Part shown: positions 1 to 7,001 of the stretch, piece after piece
Numbering within the stretch: position 1 is the stretch's first letter
Layout: the number at the start of each line of letters is the position of its first letter
Assembly: GCA_009921385.1 (NCBI GenBank)
Contig: RFXY01000006.1
Coordinates: 1 to 18,821 of the forward strand
Direction: 5' to 3'
Length of the DNA stretch: 18,821 bases
Source: Pseudomonadota bacterium
Lineage (GTDB): Bacteria > Pseudomonadota > Alphaproteobacteria > Rickettsiales > UBA1997
The notes under the pieces: generated by a model
What the model was told of the DNA's origin: nothing
Seen by the model: the letters and a program-made list of their open reading frames with translations, nothing else
Database searches by the model: none
Program-made: the position numbers and the translations under genes

Positions 1-178
1 AGAAGGGGTGGATTTTTTCATAAGCGATAGCTTATGGAAAAAGACGGGGTAGTGTCGTCAAGTCACGGTAGGATCTCTTCGAAAAAACATCGGCGATCGG
101 CTCCCAACACTACCCCGGCACTTCGTGCCACCCCTTCTAAAAAAGGGGAATTTAAATCGCATTCGATCTGAATTGCCT
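1..178. repeat. Palindromic intergenic repeat, copy A (cut by window edge)
   Basis: This GC-richer block lies downstream of aroA. It starts inside the left arm (AGAAGGGGTGG at 1-11) and ends with the matching arm CCACCCCTTCT at 128-138, followed by a second AAGGGGAATT. A conserved inner pair, GACGGGGTAGTGTC (43-56) and CAACACTACCCC, makes the whole unit an imperfect palindrome. Each arm carries a side hairpin: 13-42 (13-bp stem with one G-T pair, loop GATA) and 117-129 (GGCAC/GTGCC). The inner sequence TCGAAAAAACATC is shared with copy C near 11230. The outer CCCCTT/AAGGGG stems could also end transcription of aroA, though no clean T-run follows. The repeat identity is seen directly; any function is inference. 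Confidence 0.8.
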
Positions 179-217
179 GTGCTAAAAAAAGAATTGATTT
201 GTTATGCTATTTGGGTT

Positions 218-1522
218 TTAGAGAAAGTTTTTCAGAATATCAAAAAATTGTGGGAAGCTGGTATTTATTGGGGTGGCATCGTCGATTTGTATGCCATTTT
301 CAAGGGCTAGCCCCATAATAAGGGCAGACATAGCAATGCGGTGATCAAGTGCAGTTGCTAATTTAACAGGTTCTTTTTTTGGTGAAACACCGCCTGTGAT
401 TTCAAGAGAATCAGAACCAACCACAACCTTAACCCCGCAATTTTGCAAATTGTTGGCAATCATCATTAGTCGATTACTTTCTTTTACTTTTAGTTCTGCC
501 AAACCGTGCATAGTGGTGGTGCCCTTGGCAAAAGCACAAGCAACGGCGAAAATTGGGTATTCGTCAATCATAAAAGCAGATCGACTAGCCGAAACATTGA
601 TGCCTTGCAATTTGCTGGCCTGCACCCTGATGTCGGCAACCAATTCGCCATTTAAAATTTGAGTGTTAAAAATTGTGATATCGCCCCCCATTTCTTGCAA
701 ACTAATGATAATGCCGGTGCGAAGCGGGTTGATACCGACATTTTTAAGCACAATATCAGATTTTTCAACAATCAAAGCGGCCACAATAAAAAAAGCAGCA
801 GAAGAAATATCGGCAGGCACAAAAAAATTGCTAGAATTAAATTCTTGCAAGCCTTGATAAGCAATGGTTTTGCCTGAATTATTGCTGGTAATATCAAGTT
901 TTAAACCTAGGTGTTGCATCATAATTTCGGTGTGATCTCGGCAAAGTTCTGGCTCGACAATGGTGGTTTTGCCTTTTGTGGTGAGTGCAGATAATAAAAT
1001 GCAACTTTTAATTTGAGCAGAAGCAACGGGCATAGTATAATGAATTGGCATAGCATTGTCATTGCCAACCACTGCAAAAGGCAATAAGTTATTTTGTCGA
1101 GCCAATATTTTAGCCCCAAATTGTTGCATCGGGGTAAAGATTCGTTGCATTGGCCGTTTATGCAACGAGGCATCGCCATTAAAAAAAGTGGTAAAATTTC
1201 GTGTTGCAACCAAACCAGCTAAAAGCCGAGTAGAAGTGCCAGAATTGCCCATATCGAGCACAAAATTTGGCTCATTTAAACCAAACAAACCAACTCCAAC
1301 AACTTGCCAGTGATCTGATTTTTTTTCAATTTCAACCCCCATTGCTCTAAGGGCGGAGATTGTTTTTAATACATCTTCGCCTTCTAAAAGATTATAGATT
1401 TTGCTAATTCCATAAGCCAAAGAGGCAAAAATAACCGAGCGATGAGAAATAGATTTATCGGAAGCAACCAATATTTCGCCTTGCAATGGTTTGTTGCTTT
1501 GTTTAGTAAAGTTGATGGTCAT
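218..1522 (-). CDS. aroA: 3-phosphoshikimate 1-carboxyvinyltransferase (EPSP synthase)
   Basis: AroA joins phosphoenolpyruvate to shikimate-3-phosphate in the shikimate pathway to aromatic amino acids and chorismate; it acts in the cytoplasm. The 434-residue product has the expected family length. It shows the N-terminal substrate motif (SDKSISHRS near residue 22), the PEP-binding stretch LDMGNSGTSTRLLAG near residue 90, and the C-terminal signature DEYPIFAVACAF followed by KVKESNRL. The glycine in the NSGT loop is the ordinary, glyphosate-sensitive type of residue; class assignment beyond that is uncertain. The ATG lies 9 bp after the nuoN stop, so the gene is probably cotranscribed with nuoM-nuoN, an unusual pairing of respiration with aromatic synthesis. 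No Shine-Dalgarno motif is visible. Repeat copy A begins about 40 bp past the stop. Confidence 0.95.
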   Translation of the reverse strand: MTINFTKQSNKPLQGEILVASDKSISHRSVIFASLAYGISKIYNLLEGEDVLKTISALRAMGVEIEKKSDHWQVVGVGLFGLNEPNFVLDMGNSGTSTRLLAGLVATRNFTTFFNGDASLHKRPMQRIFTPMQQFGAKILARQNNLLPFAVVGNDNAMPIHYTMPVASAQIKSCILLSALTTKGKTTIVEPELCRDHTEIMMQHLGLKLDITSNNSGKTIAYQGLQEFNSSNFFVPADISSAAFFIVAALIVEKSDIVLKNVGINPLRTGIIISLQEMGGDITIFNTQILNGELVADIRVQASKLQGINVSASRSAFMIDEYPIFAVACAFAKGTTTMHGLAELKVKESNRLMMIANNLQNCGVKVVVGSDSLEITGGVSPKKEPVKLATALDHRIAMSALIMGLALENGIQIDDATPINTSFPQFFDILKNFL

Positions 1523-1531
1523 GGATTTGTT

Positions 1532-2992
1532 TTATAAAAAAGAATAGATGGCTTTTTCAATTTTTTCGATAAAAAACACAGCAGTAAGATTGAAAATAGC
1601 AAAAATTATAATAACAAATTTAGCATTGGCAAAATCATCAAGAACAATTATGTTGTTTGGCTGGTCAAAATACATAATTTTGATAATTCGCAGATAGTAA
1701 AAAGCAGAAACCACAGTAAAAATAATAACCATAATTGCAATAAGAAGATTTCCGCCAATAATTAGCGATTTGATTGCATAAAATTTAGCAAAAAAACCAG
1801 CCAAAGGAGGAATTCCGGCGATAGAAAAGAAATATATTGCCAAACAAAAAGCAATTATAGGATTGGTTTTTGATAAACCAGAAAGGGCAGTGATGCTAAA
1901 TATTTTACGATTTTCTAGGTCGGATTCTTGGTGATTGGCACTTAACATAAGGTTGAGGAATGCCAACAAGCCCACAGAAATAAAGGAATAGATGGTGGTA
2001 TAGATTAAAACATTGGGAAAAATTTCTTTTTGTAAAGGCGAAATTGTTAGCAAAATAAAACCAACATTTGCTACCGAACTATAAGCAAAAAGCCTTTTGA
2101 TGTTTTGTTGAGCGATGGCACCAACACTGCCTATGACAACCGAAATAAAGCCGACCAAAAGCAAAACTTTTGCTAAAATTACCAGAGATAGATTTATCAT
2201 AAGAATTGCCATGGCAATGACAGTGGTAAATTTTATTACCGTGCCGAAAAAAGCGATTACCGCAGTTGGGGCACCTTCATAAACATCGATAGCCCACATA
2301 TGAAAAGGAGCGGAAGCTATTTTGAGAAATAAAGCTACTGCTATTAAAACAAAGCCAAAAATAAGAGCTACTGGCGGGAAATTTTCATTGTTAAAAGTGC
2401 TTAAATATTGACTGATTTGAGCAAAGTTTGTGCTACCGCTATAGCCATAAACTAAAGAAATGCCATAAAGCAATAAGCCAGAAGTTAAACTGCCCAAAAT
2501 AACATATTTGATGCCAGCTTCTGAAGATTTAACCGACCAGCGATTAAAAGAAGCCAAAACATAACAAGAAAGAGCCTGCAACTCTAGACCTGTGTATAGC
2601 ACAAAGAAATCGTTGGCAGAAATCATAAGTAGACCGCCAACAGTGGCTAAAAACAGTAAAGATAAAAATTCTGGGCCGAATTTTTCTGTTTCTAAAACAT
2701 AGCGAATAACCATTAAGGTTACCACCATCAACAATAATAAAGTGATAGTTTTTGCCAAAGAAGAAATTGGAGTTATTTTTAGCATTGAACTAAAAATTGG
2801 TTCGTGATCGATGAAATTTTTAGTAGAAAAAGCTAAAGATATACCAACAACAATGAGTGCAAAAAAATGCAAAAACATTGTAAGATTTTGCTGGCTATAC
2901 ATTGTTTTTTGCTTGTAGAAAACCCCGATAATAAGTAGCAAAAAAGCACCTATAATAAGAGTTAGCTCGGGTATCAAAAACTGAAAATTCAT
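1532..2992 (-). CDS. nuoN: NADH-quinone oxidoreductase subunit N
   Basis: NuoN is one of the three antiporter-like membrane subunits of respiratory complex I and takes part in proton pumping in the inner membrane. The 486-residue protein is hydrophobic almost throughout, consistent with about 14 transmembrane helices. The conserved proton-path residues are visible: the glutamate in FFVLYTGLELQALSCYVLASF (TM5 region) and the lysine in FLKIASAPFHMWAIDVYEGAP (TM7 region), with a second lysine in FGTVIKFT. It follows nuoM by 17 bp and precedes aroA by 9 bp, so the three form one transcription unit. No start-site Shine-Dalgarno motif is seen. Family paralogues NuoL and NuoM are similar, but the YEGAPT signature and the position after nuoM support NuoN. 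Confidence 0.95.
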   Translation of the reverse strand: MNFQFLIPELTLIIGAFLLLIIGVFYKQKTMYSQQNLTMFLHFFALIVVGISLAFSTKNFIDHEPIFSSMLKITPISSLAKTITLLLLMVVTLMVIRYVLETEKFGPEFLSLLFLATVGGLLMISANDFFVLYTGLELQALSCYVLASFNRWSVKSSEAGIKYVILGSLTSGLLLYGISLVYGYSGSTNFAQISQYLSTFNNENFPPVALIFGFVLIAVALFLKIASAPFHMWAIDVYEGAPTAVIAFFGTVIKFTTVIAMAILMINLSLVILAKVLLLVGFISVVIGSVGAIAQQNIKRLFAYSSVANVGFILLTISPLQKEIFPNVLIYTTIYSFISVGLLAFLNLMLSANHQESDLENRKIFSITALSGLSKTNPIIAFCLAIYFFSIAGIPPLAGFFAKFYAIKSLIIGGNLLIAIMVIIFTVVSAFYYLRIIKIMYFDQPNNIIVLDDFANAKFVIIIFAIFNLTAVFFIEKIEKAIYSFL

Positions 2993-3009
2993 GATGTTAA
3001 AAACTAGAT

Positions 3010-4500
3010 TTAAGAAACAAAAATATTGGCAATATTTAAAGAATAATCATTAAAAAATTGCAAAACCAAATTAGGGGCGAAGCCAAATAAAATCACTAAA
3101 CTTGCCAAGGTGATTAATGCTATTTTTTCGGCTAAATTTAAATCGGATATTTTGTTGACTTTGTGATTGGTAATTTCTTGAAGCCAAACTTTTCGATATA
3201 AAATTAGCATATATAAAGCACCCAAAACCACACCCAAGCCAGCTAAAAAAGCATAAATTTTGTTGACAGAAAAAACTGCTATAATTGATAAAAACTCGCC
3301 AACAAAACCACTGGTGCCAGGCAAACCAACTGCTCCCATAGTAAAAATAAAAGCCAACACAGCAAATTTTGGCATTCGGTGAGCTAAGCCACCAAGATCG
3401 GCTATTTTTTTGGTGTGAAGACGATCATAAACTACCCCGACACAAATAAATAGGGCGGCAGAAACTAAACCGTGGCTAATCATTTGCATAATCGCCCCGC
3501 TAATACCTTGTTGAGTAAAGCTAAAAATGCCCAAGGTGACAAAGCCCATATGAGCTACCGAAGAATAGGCGATCATTTTTTTCATATCTTCTTGAGCTAA
3601 AGCAACAATTGAGCCATAAATGATGGCGATAATACTAAGAATTAAAATGTAATTAGCAAAATATTTGGCGGCTTGCGGAAAAAATGGTAGGGCAAAGCGA
3701 ATTAAAGCATAGGCCCCCATTTTAATTAGCACCCCTGCTAATAAAATTGAGCCAGCAGTGGGGGCTTGCACATGGGCATCTGGCAACCAAGTGTGCACTG
3801 GAAACATTGGTATTTTAATGGCAAAAGAAGCCAAAAACATAACAAAAAATAGTTTTTGAAAAGAAAGTGGTAGTTTTTGTGGTAAGACCTGAGCAAGAAT
3901 CTCGATGTTGGCAGTGTTAAAATATAAAGCAAGAGCAATAATGGCAACCAAGAAAAACACCGAACCCGCTAAAGTGTATAAGAAAAATTTATAAGTTGCA
4001 TAAACTCGATTTTCGCCACCAAAAATGCCGATAATAAAAAACATTGGCACCAAACTTGCTTCAAAAAAGAAGTAAAAAGCAAAAAGATCGAGAGCAACAA
4101 AAGAGCCGATAATGCAAGTTTCGATAAATAAAAAACAAATGACAAATTCTTTTACTTTGCTTTTTATAGAGTTAATGCTAAGAGAAAGACAGAAAGGAAT
4201 TAATAAAACAGTAAGCAAAATTAATGAAAAAGATAAGCCGTCGAGACCAACAAGATAAAAGATTTCTGGCTTGTCAATTAAAGAAAATTTGTCGATGAAT
4301 TGATATTTGGTTTTGTTGCTAAAATCGAATTTAAAAATTAAAGAAACAGCGATTATCAGCTCAATTATGGCAATAGAAATGCCATAAAAATAATAAAATA
4401 GATTGTTTTTAATTTTTATAGGCAACAACAAACAGCCAGCAAGCAACGGCAAAAAAACTAACAACGATAAAATATAGGAATTAGCGATATTAATTGGCAT
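3010..4500 (-). CDS. nuoM: NADH-quinone oxidoreductase subunit M
   Basis: NuoM is an antiporter-like proton-pumping subunit of complex I in the inner membrane. The 496-residue polytopic protein has the family hallmarks: the TM5 glutamate in FYFFFEASLVPMFFIIGIFGG, the TM7 motif KIPMFPVHTWLPDAHVQAPT, the downstream lysine in LAGVLIKMGAYALIRF, and the broken-helix region AYSSVAHMGFVTLGIF. The stretch GLPGTSGFVGEFL is typical of NuoM rather than NuoL. It leads the block nuoM-nuoN-aroA. In the standard gene order nuoL would stand immediately upstream; here a 664-bp repeat-rich gap and then fabD are found instead. A possible promoter lies at 4540-4567. There is no Shine-Dalgarno motif before the ATG. 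Confidence 0.95.
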   Translation of the reverse strand: MPINIANSYILSLLVFLPLLAGCLLLPIKIKNNLFYYFYGISIAIIELIIAVSLIFKFDFSNKTKYQFIDKFSLIDKPEIFYLVGLDGLSFSLILLTVLLIPFCLSLSINSIKSKVKEFVICFLFIETCIIGSFVALDLFAFYFFFEASLVPMFFIIGIFGGENRVYATYKFFLYTLAGSVFFLVAIIALALYFNTANIEILAQVLPQKLPLSFQKLFFVMFLASFAIKIPMFPVHTWLPDAHVQAPTAGSILLAGVLIKMGAYALIRFALPFFPQAAKYFANYILILSIIAIIYGSIVALAQEDMKKMIAYSSVAHMGFVTLGIFSFTQQGISGAIMQMISHGLVSAALFICVGVVYDRLHTKKIADLGGLAHRMPKFAVLAFIFTMGAVGLPGTSGFVGEFLSIIAVFSVNKIYAFLAGLGVVLGALYMLILYRKVWLQEITNHKVNKISDLNLAEKIALITLASLVILFGFAPNLVLQFFNDYSLNIANIFVS

Positions 4501-4539
4501 TAAAACAAAATATTTTGGTTAATTTTTAAAATATCAAAT

Positions 4540-4567
4540 ATTTTATTGGTAAATCTTAAAACTGCAA
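4540..4567 (-). promoter_or_regulatory. Candidate sigma-70 type promoter for nuoM-nuoN-aroA
   Basis: Read on the minus strand, a -35-like TTGCAG and a -10-like TAAAAT are separated by 16 bp, about 40 bp upstream of the nuoM ATG. In AT-rich DNA such matches arise by chance, so this is a positional suggestion. It is supported by the break in synteny and the long gap upstream of nuoM, which imply that the block needs its own promoter. Confidence 0.3.
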
Positions 4568-4609
4568 TATCTTTTTTTCTATAATGTGCTGAATTTTTGT
4601 GATAGCATG

Positions 4610-4722
4610 TTTAATACCATTTTGCATATTTAAATGCATAAAGAACGAAATCATTTTTAATTTTTATTTAGTGGATTTCATAATGAACAAGGCTCCTTCT
4701 AGCATAGTATTTAATACCATTT
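4610..4722. repeat. Pair of exact 13-bp direct repeats TTTAATACCATTT
   Basis: The 13-mer occurs at 4610-4622 and 4710-4722 in the same orientation. TAGCAT lies just before each copy. The second copy forms the outer edge of palindromic repeat copy B, and an 11-bp match in inverse orientation edges copy C at 11346-11356. A third exact copy, inverted, lies at 14795-14807 inside the 3' end of pntAA. The enclosed segment contains a small palindrome (GCAT..ATGC) and no credible gene. Confidence 0.6.
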
Positions 4723-4815
4723 CCACTAATTAAAATTATACTTCGATCTAAATTCCCCTTCTTGTAGAAGGGATGGCGGCCGAAGCCCGACTGGGTAGTG
4801 TTTGCAAGCCACGAT
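4709..4815. repeat. Palindromic intergenic repeat, copy B (half copy)
   Basis: The unit runs from TTTAATACCATTTCCACTAA through CGATCT, AATTCCCCTTCTTGTAGAAG, a side hairpin GGC-CGAA-GCC (4778-4787) and GGGTAGTGTTTGCAAGCCACG. It matches the left half of copies A and C. The right half, with the returning CCACCCCTTCT arm, is missing; a different sequence that reads open on the plus strand begins at about 4814. The truncation suggests recombination or deletion at the repeat centre. Confidence 0.75.
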
Positions 4816-4900
4816 CGAATTTCCAGGCCCAATTAATAAAGATGATTTTGTGGAAAAAATTATGGCAATAGTAGAACAATTTTTGCAAAGGCACTGTTGA
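4814..4900 (+). pseudogene. Possible C-terminal gene relic ended by the foldback element
   Basis: One plus-strand frame reads IEFPGPINKDDFVEKIMAIV followed by EQFLQ before running into the foldback element, which supplies RHC and a TGA at 4898-4900. The composition (balanced charged and hydrophobic residues, amphipathic spacing) looks like the C-terminus of a real protein and unlike the lysine/asparagine-rich shadow reading of this genome. I do not recognise the family. The upstream part is missing because repeat copy B abuts it. The fragment is very short, so chance is a serious alternative. Confidence 0.2.
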
Positions 4901-5049
4901 ATTCCAAATTTGTTTTAATTTTTTGCTAGTTTTGAGGAGAAATTTTGGCTATTTTTAGCCACATATTAAACATATTTGGCTAAAAATAGCAGAAATTTAT
5001 ACCAAAAATGGCAAATAAAGTAAAATATAATTTGGGATGCAACAGTGCC
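4890..5049. mobile_element. 160-bp foldback element (MITE-like) with IS6-type ends
   Basis: The element opens with GGCACTGTTG (4890-4899) and closes with its exact complement CAACAGTGCC (5040-5049). The match extends as an imperfect inverted repeat of roughly 75 bp per arm, including GGCTATTTTTAGCC (4947-4960) against GGCTAAAAATAGC (4978-4990), with only a short AT-rich centre. The terminus GGCACTGTTGCA in the right arm resembles the ends of IS6-family transposons (the IS26 group). No transposase is encoded, so it would move only with help in trans. The 8 bp on either side (TTTGCAAA and TGAATCAC) do not match, so there is no target duplication. Confidence 0.65.
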
Positions 5050-5053
5050 TGAA

Positions 5054-5143
5054 TCACGGAAACGAATTGCCATCTCCTATACTTGTTTGTGCCAAAAGTT
5101 TTTCAGCAACAGGAGGGGAGGTTTCAAGAGTGCTATAATAAAT
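5054..5143 (-). pseudogene. Possible C-terminal gene relic downstream of fabD
   Basis: Minus-strand reading gives STLETSPPVAEKLLAQTSIG followed by DGNSFP and a stop, with a stop codon about ten bases upstream of the fragment. The residue mix looks protein-like, but there is no start codon or full domain and I do not recognise it. It lies 21 bp after the fabD stop and ends at the edge of the foldback element. Other frames are also open here, so the call is weak. Confidence 0.15.
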
Positions 5144-5164
5144 TTAACCTAACCGCTGTGCAAT

Positions 5165-6112
5165 TTATAAAGAAGCTAAAAAATTAGCGATATCTTGGCT
5201 ATTTTGTAGAGATAAGGTTTCGATTTGCGGGCAGGTTTTGTTGGCTAAACCACACAAAACTTTGCCTGAACCGATTTCGATAATTCTTTCAATTTGTTGC
5301 TGTGCAAAATACAAATTAGTTTGTCGCCACAAAACCGAACCAGTAATTTGACTGGTAAGCAAATTTGGTATTTCAGCAACAGAAACAATGGGTAGGGCAG
5401 TAATATTGGCAACCACAGGCGATTGCGGTTGATTGTAGTTAATGTTTTGTAAAGCTTGCTTCATTTCTTGCTTGGCATCAAGCATTAGTTCGCTATGAAA
5501 GGCTCCGCTCACCGGCAATAAAATTGCTCTTTTTACTCCAAATTCTTTGGCAATTAACATAGCATAATCGATAGCTTTTTTTTCACCAGAAATAACCACC
5601 TGCCCCACAGCATTATCGTTGGCAACTTGACAAACACCAAAACTACTGGCTTTTTTGGCAAGCTCAGCGATTTGCTCTGGCTCTCCGCCCAAAACCGCCG
5701 CCATTGCTCCTTGAGTTTTTTCGCCACATTTTGCCATAGCCGATCCCCTAATTTGCAATAAATAAGCGGTGGTTTTTACATCAAAAACACCACTAGCACA
5801 AAGGGCAGAATATTCGCCCAAAGAATGGCCAGCGGTGAGATTGGCAAAAGAGCTAAAAGGAAGTTTTGTTTCATTTAACAAAACTTTGACAATTGCCATT
5901 GAAACCGCCATAAGAGCGGGTTGAGCATATTGAGTTTTGGTAAGTTCTTCGCTTGGTCCTTCAAACATCAGAGTGCTTAGTTTAAATTTTAGTTGCTCGT
6001 CTATTTCGGCAAATAAATGTTTGGCAACAGAAAAATTTTGAGCTAAATCAAAGCCCATACCCATAATTTGCGAGCCTTGACCCGGAAAAACAATAGCAGT
6101 TTTTTTTGACAT
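5165..6112 (-). CDS. fabD: Malonyl-CoA-ACP transacylase
   Basis: FabD loads malonate from CoA onto acyl carrier protein and so feeds every elongation round of type II fatty acid synthesis in the cytoplasm. The 315-residue protein has the usual length. It shows the N-terminal FPGQGSQ motif (residues 9-15), the nucleophile elbow GHSLGEYSAL with the catalytic serine near residue 95, the carboxylate-binding arginine in LQIRGSAM, and the catalytic histidine in SGAFHSELM near residue 206. It starts 4 bp after the galU stop and is probably the last gene of a regulator-galU-fabD operon. Other fab genes (fabG, acpP, fabF), often next to fabD, are not here. No Shine-Dalgarno motif is seen and no clear terminator follows. 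Confidence 0.95.
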   Translation of the reverse strand: MSKKTAIVFPGQGSQIMGMGFDLAQNFSVAKHLFAEIDEQLKFKLSTLMFEGPSEELTKTQYAQPALMAVSMAIVKVLLNETKLPFSSFANLTAGHSLGEYSALCASGVFDVKTTAYLLQIRGSAMAKCGEKTQGAMAAVLGGEPEQIAELAKKASSFGVCQVANDNAVGQVVISGEKKAIDYAMLIAKEFGVKRAILLPVSGAFHSELMLDAKQEMKQALQNINYNQPQSPVVANITALPIVSVAEIPNLLTSQITGSVLWRQTNLYFAQQQIERIIEIGSGKVLCGLANKTCPQIETLSLQNSQDIANFLASL

Positions 6113-6116
6113 AATT

Positions 6117-7001
6117 TTATAAATATTTAGTAATAATTTTTTTTACTTCATGTGAAATGGCATTGTCATTGACAGCAAAAGCAATATTTGCCTCGATGTA
6201 GCCCAAAATGCTACCGCAATCAAACCTAGGAGCATTGACTTGCTGATAATAAAAAGGATGATCTTGACACATTTGTTGCATAGCATCGGTAAGTTGAATT
6301 TCGTTGCCTTTGCCTTGCTTAGTTTTGGCTAAATATTCAAAAATTTTAGGCTGTAAAATGTATCGACCAATAATTGCCAAGTTCGAAGGAGCAAGATTTG
6401 GACTGGGTTTTTCAACCATATCAACAATAAGACCATTATTTTTTGCATTATCAACAGCAATAATGCCATATTTATTGGTTTGTGATTTTTCTACCGCATC
6501 AACTCCTACAACGCTACAATTATGATTTTGCCGATAATAAAAATCAAGCATTTTAGCTAAAAAATTTTCTGCTCTATTTTGACTTGGCATCAACAATTCA
6601 TCGGCTAAAATCACCACAAAAGGCTCGTCCTTAGGTAAAAAATTTTGGGCACAAGAAATAGCATGACCTAAACCAAGAGGTTTTTGCTGTCGGACAAAAC
6701 AAATTTGCCCAGCTTTTGGCATCCAGCTCATCACATTTTCAAGCTCTTGCTCTTTGCCTGCATAATGCAAATTATTTTCAAGCTCGTAGGCATGGTCAAA
6801 ATGATTGTTGATAGTATTTTTATTTCTACCAGTCACAAAAATAAATTTCTCGATACCCGCCTGCTTTGCCTCTTCGAAAGCATATTGAATGATGGGCTTG
6901 TTAGCAATGGGCAACATTTCTTTGGGCATGGCTTTGGTTGCAGGCAAAAACCGAGTTCCCAAGCCACCAACCGGAAAAACTGCTGTGGTAATTTTAGGCA
7001 T
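6117..7001 (-). CDS. galU: UTP-glucose-1-phosphate uridylyltransferase
   Basis: GalU makes UDP-glucose from UTP and glucose-1-phosphate, the donor for surface glycans. The 294-residue enzyme shows the nucleotide-binding signature VGGLGTRFLPATKAMPKEML (residues 12-31), the GLGHAISCAQ motif near residue 110, a KPSPNLAPSNLAIIGRYIL segment and RFDCGSILGYIEA near the C-terminus, all diagnostic of the bacterial GalU group and not of RfbA/RmlA. Its ATG overlaps the last 8 bp of the regulator gene upstream, and fabD begins 4 bp after its stop, so translation is likely coupled along the operon. No separate Shine-Dalgarno motif is present. Confidence 0.95.
   Translation of the reverse strand: MPKITTAVFPVGGLGTRFLPATKAMPKEMLPIANKPIIQYAFEEAKQAGIEKFIFVTGRNKNTINNHFDHAYELENNLHYAGKEQELENVMSWMPKAGQICFVRQQKPLGLGHAISCAQNFLPKDEPFVVILADELLMPSQNRAENFLAKMLDFYYRQNHNCSVVGVDAVEKSQTNKYGIIAVDNAKNNGLIVDMVEKPSPNLAPSNLAIIGRYILQPKIFEYLAKTKQGKGNEIQLTDAMQQMCQDHPFYYQQVNAPRFDCGSILGYIEANIAFAVNDNAISHEVKKIITKYL

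Larger units (their letters stand above)
4501..5164. other. Gene-free repeat and relic island between fabD and nuoM
   Basis: These 664 bp hold no intact gene. From low to high coordinates there is a candidate nuoM promoter, two exact copies of a 13-mer (TTTAATACCATTT) exactly 100 bp apart, a half copy of the palindromic repeat, a short plus-strand open stretch that looks coding, a 160-bp foldback element, and a short minus-strand open stretch that looks coding. This is where nuoL would lie next to nuoM in the usual complex I gene order. The island reads as a scar of repeated insertion and deletion. Confidence 0.7.

Noticed and set aside
125..310. 61-aa plus-strand open frame at the left edge
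   Set aside because: It starts in repeat copy A and runs antisense into the 3' end of aroA; no protein-like composition.
4664..4681. Tiny minus-strand ORF (MKSTK) preceded by AAGGAG, possible leader peptide of nuoM
   Set aside because: Only five codons, with 11 nt between GGAG and the ATG, inside a repeat-rich scar; no attenuator structure accompanies it.
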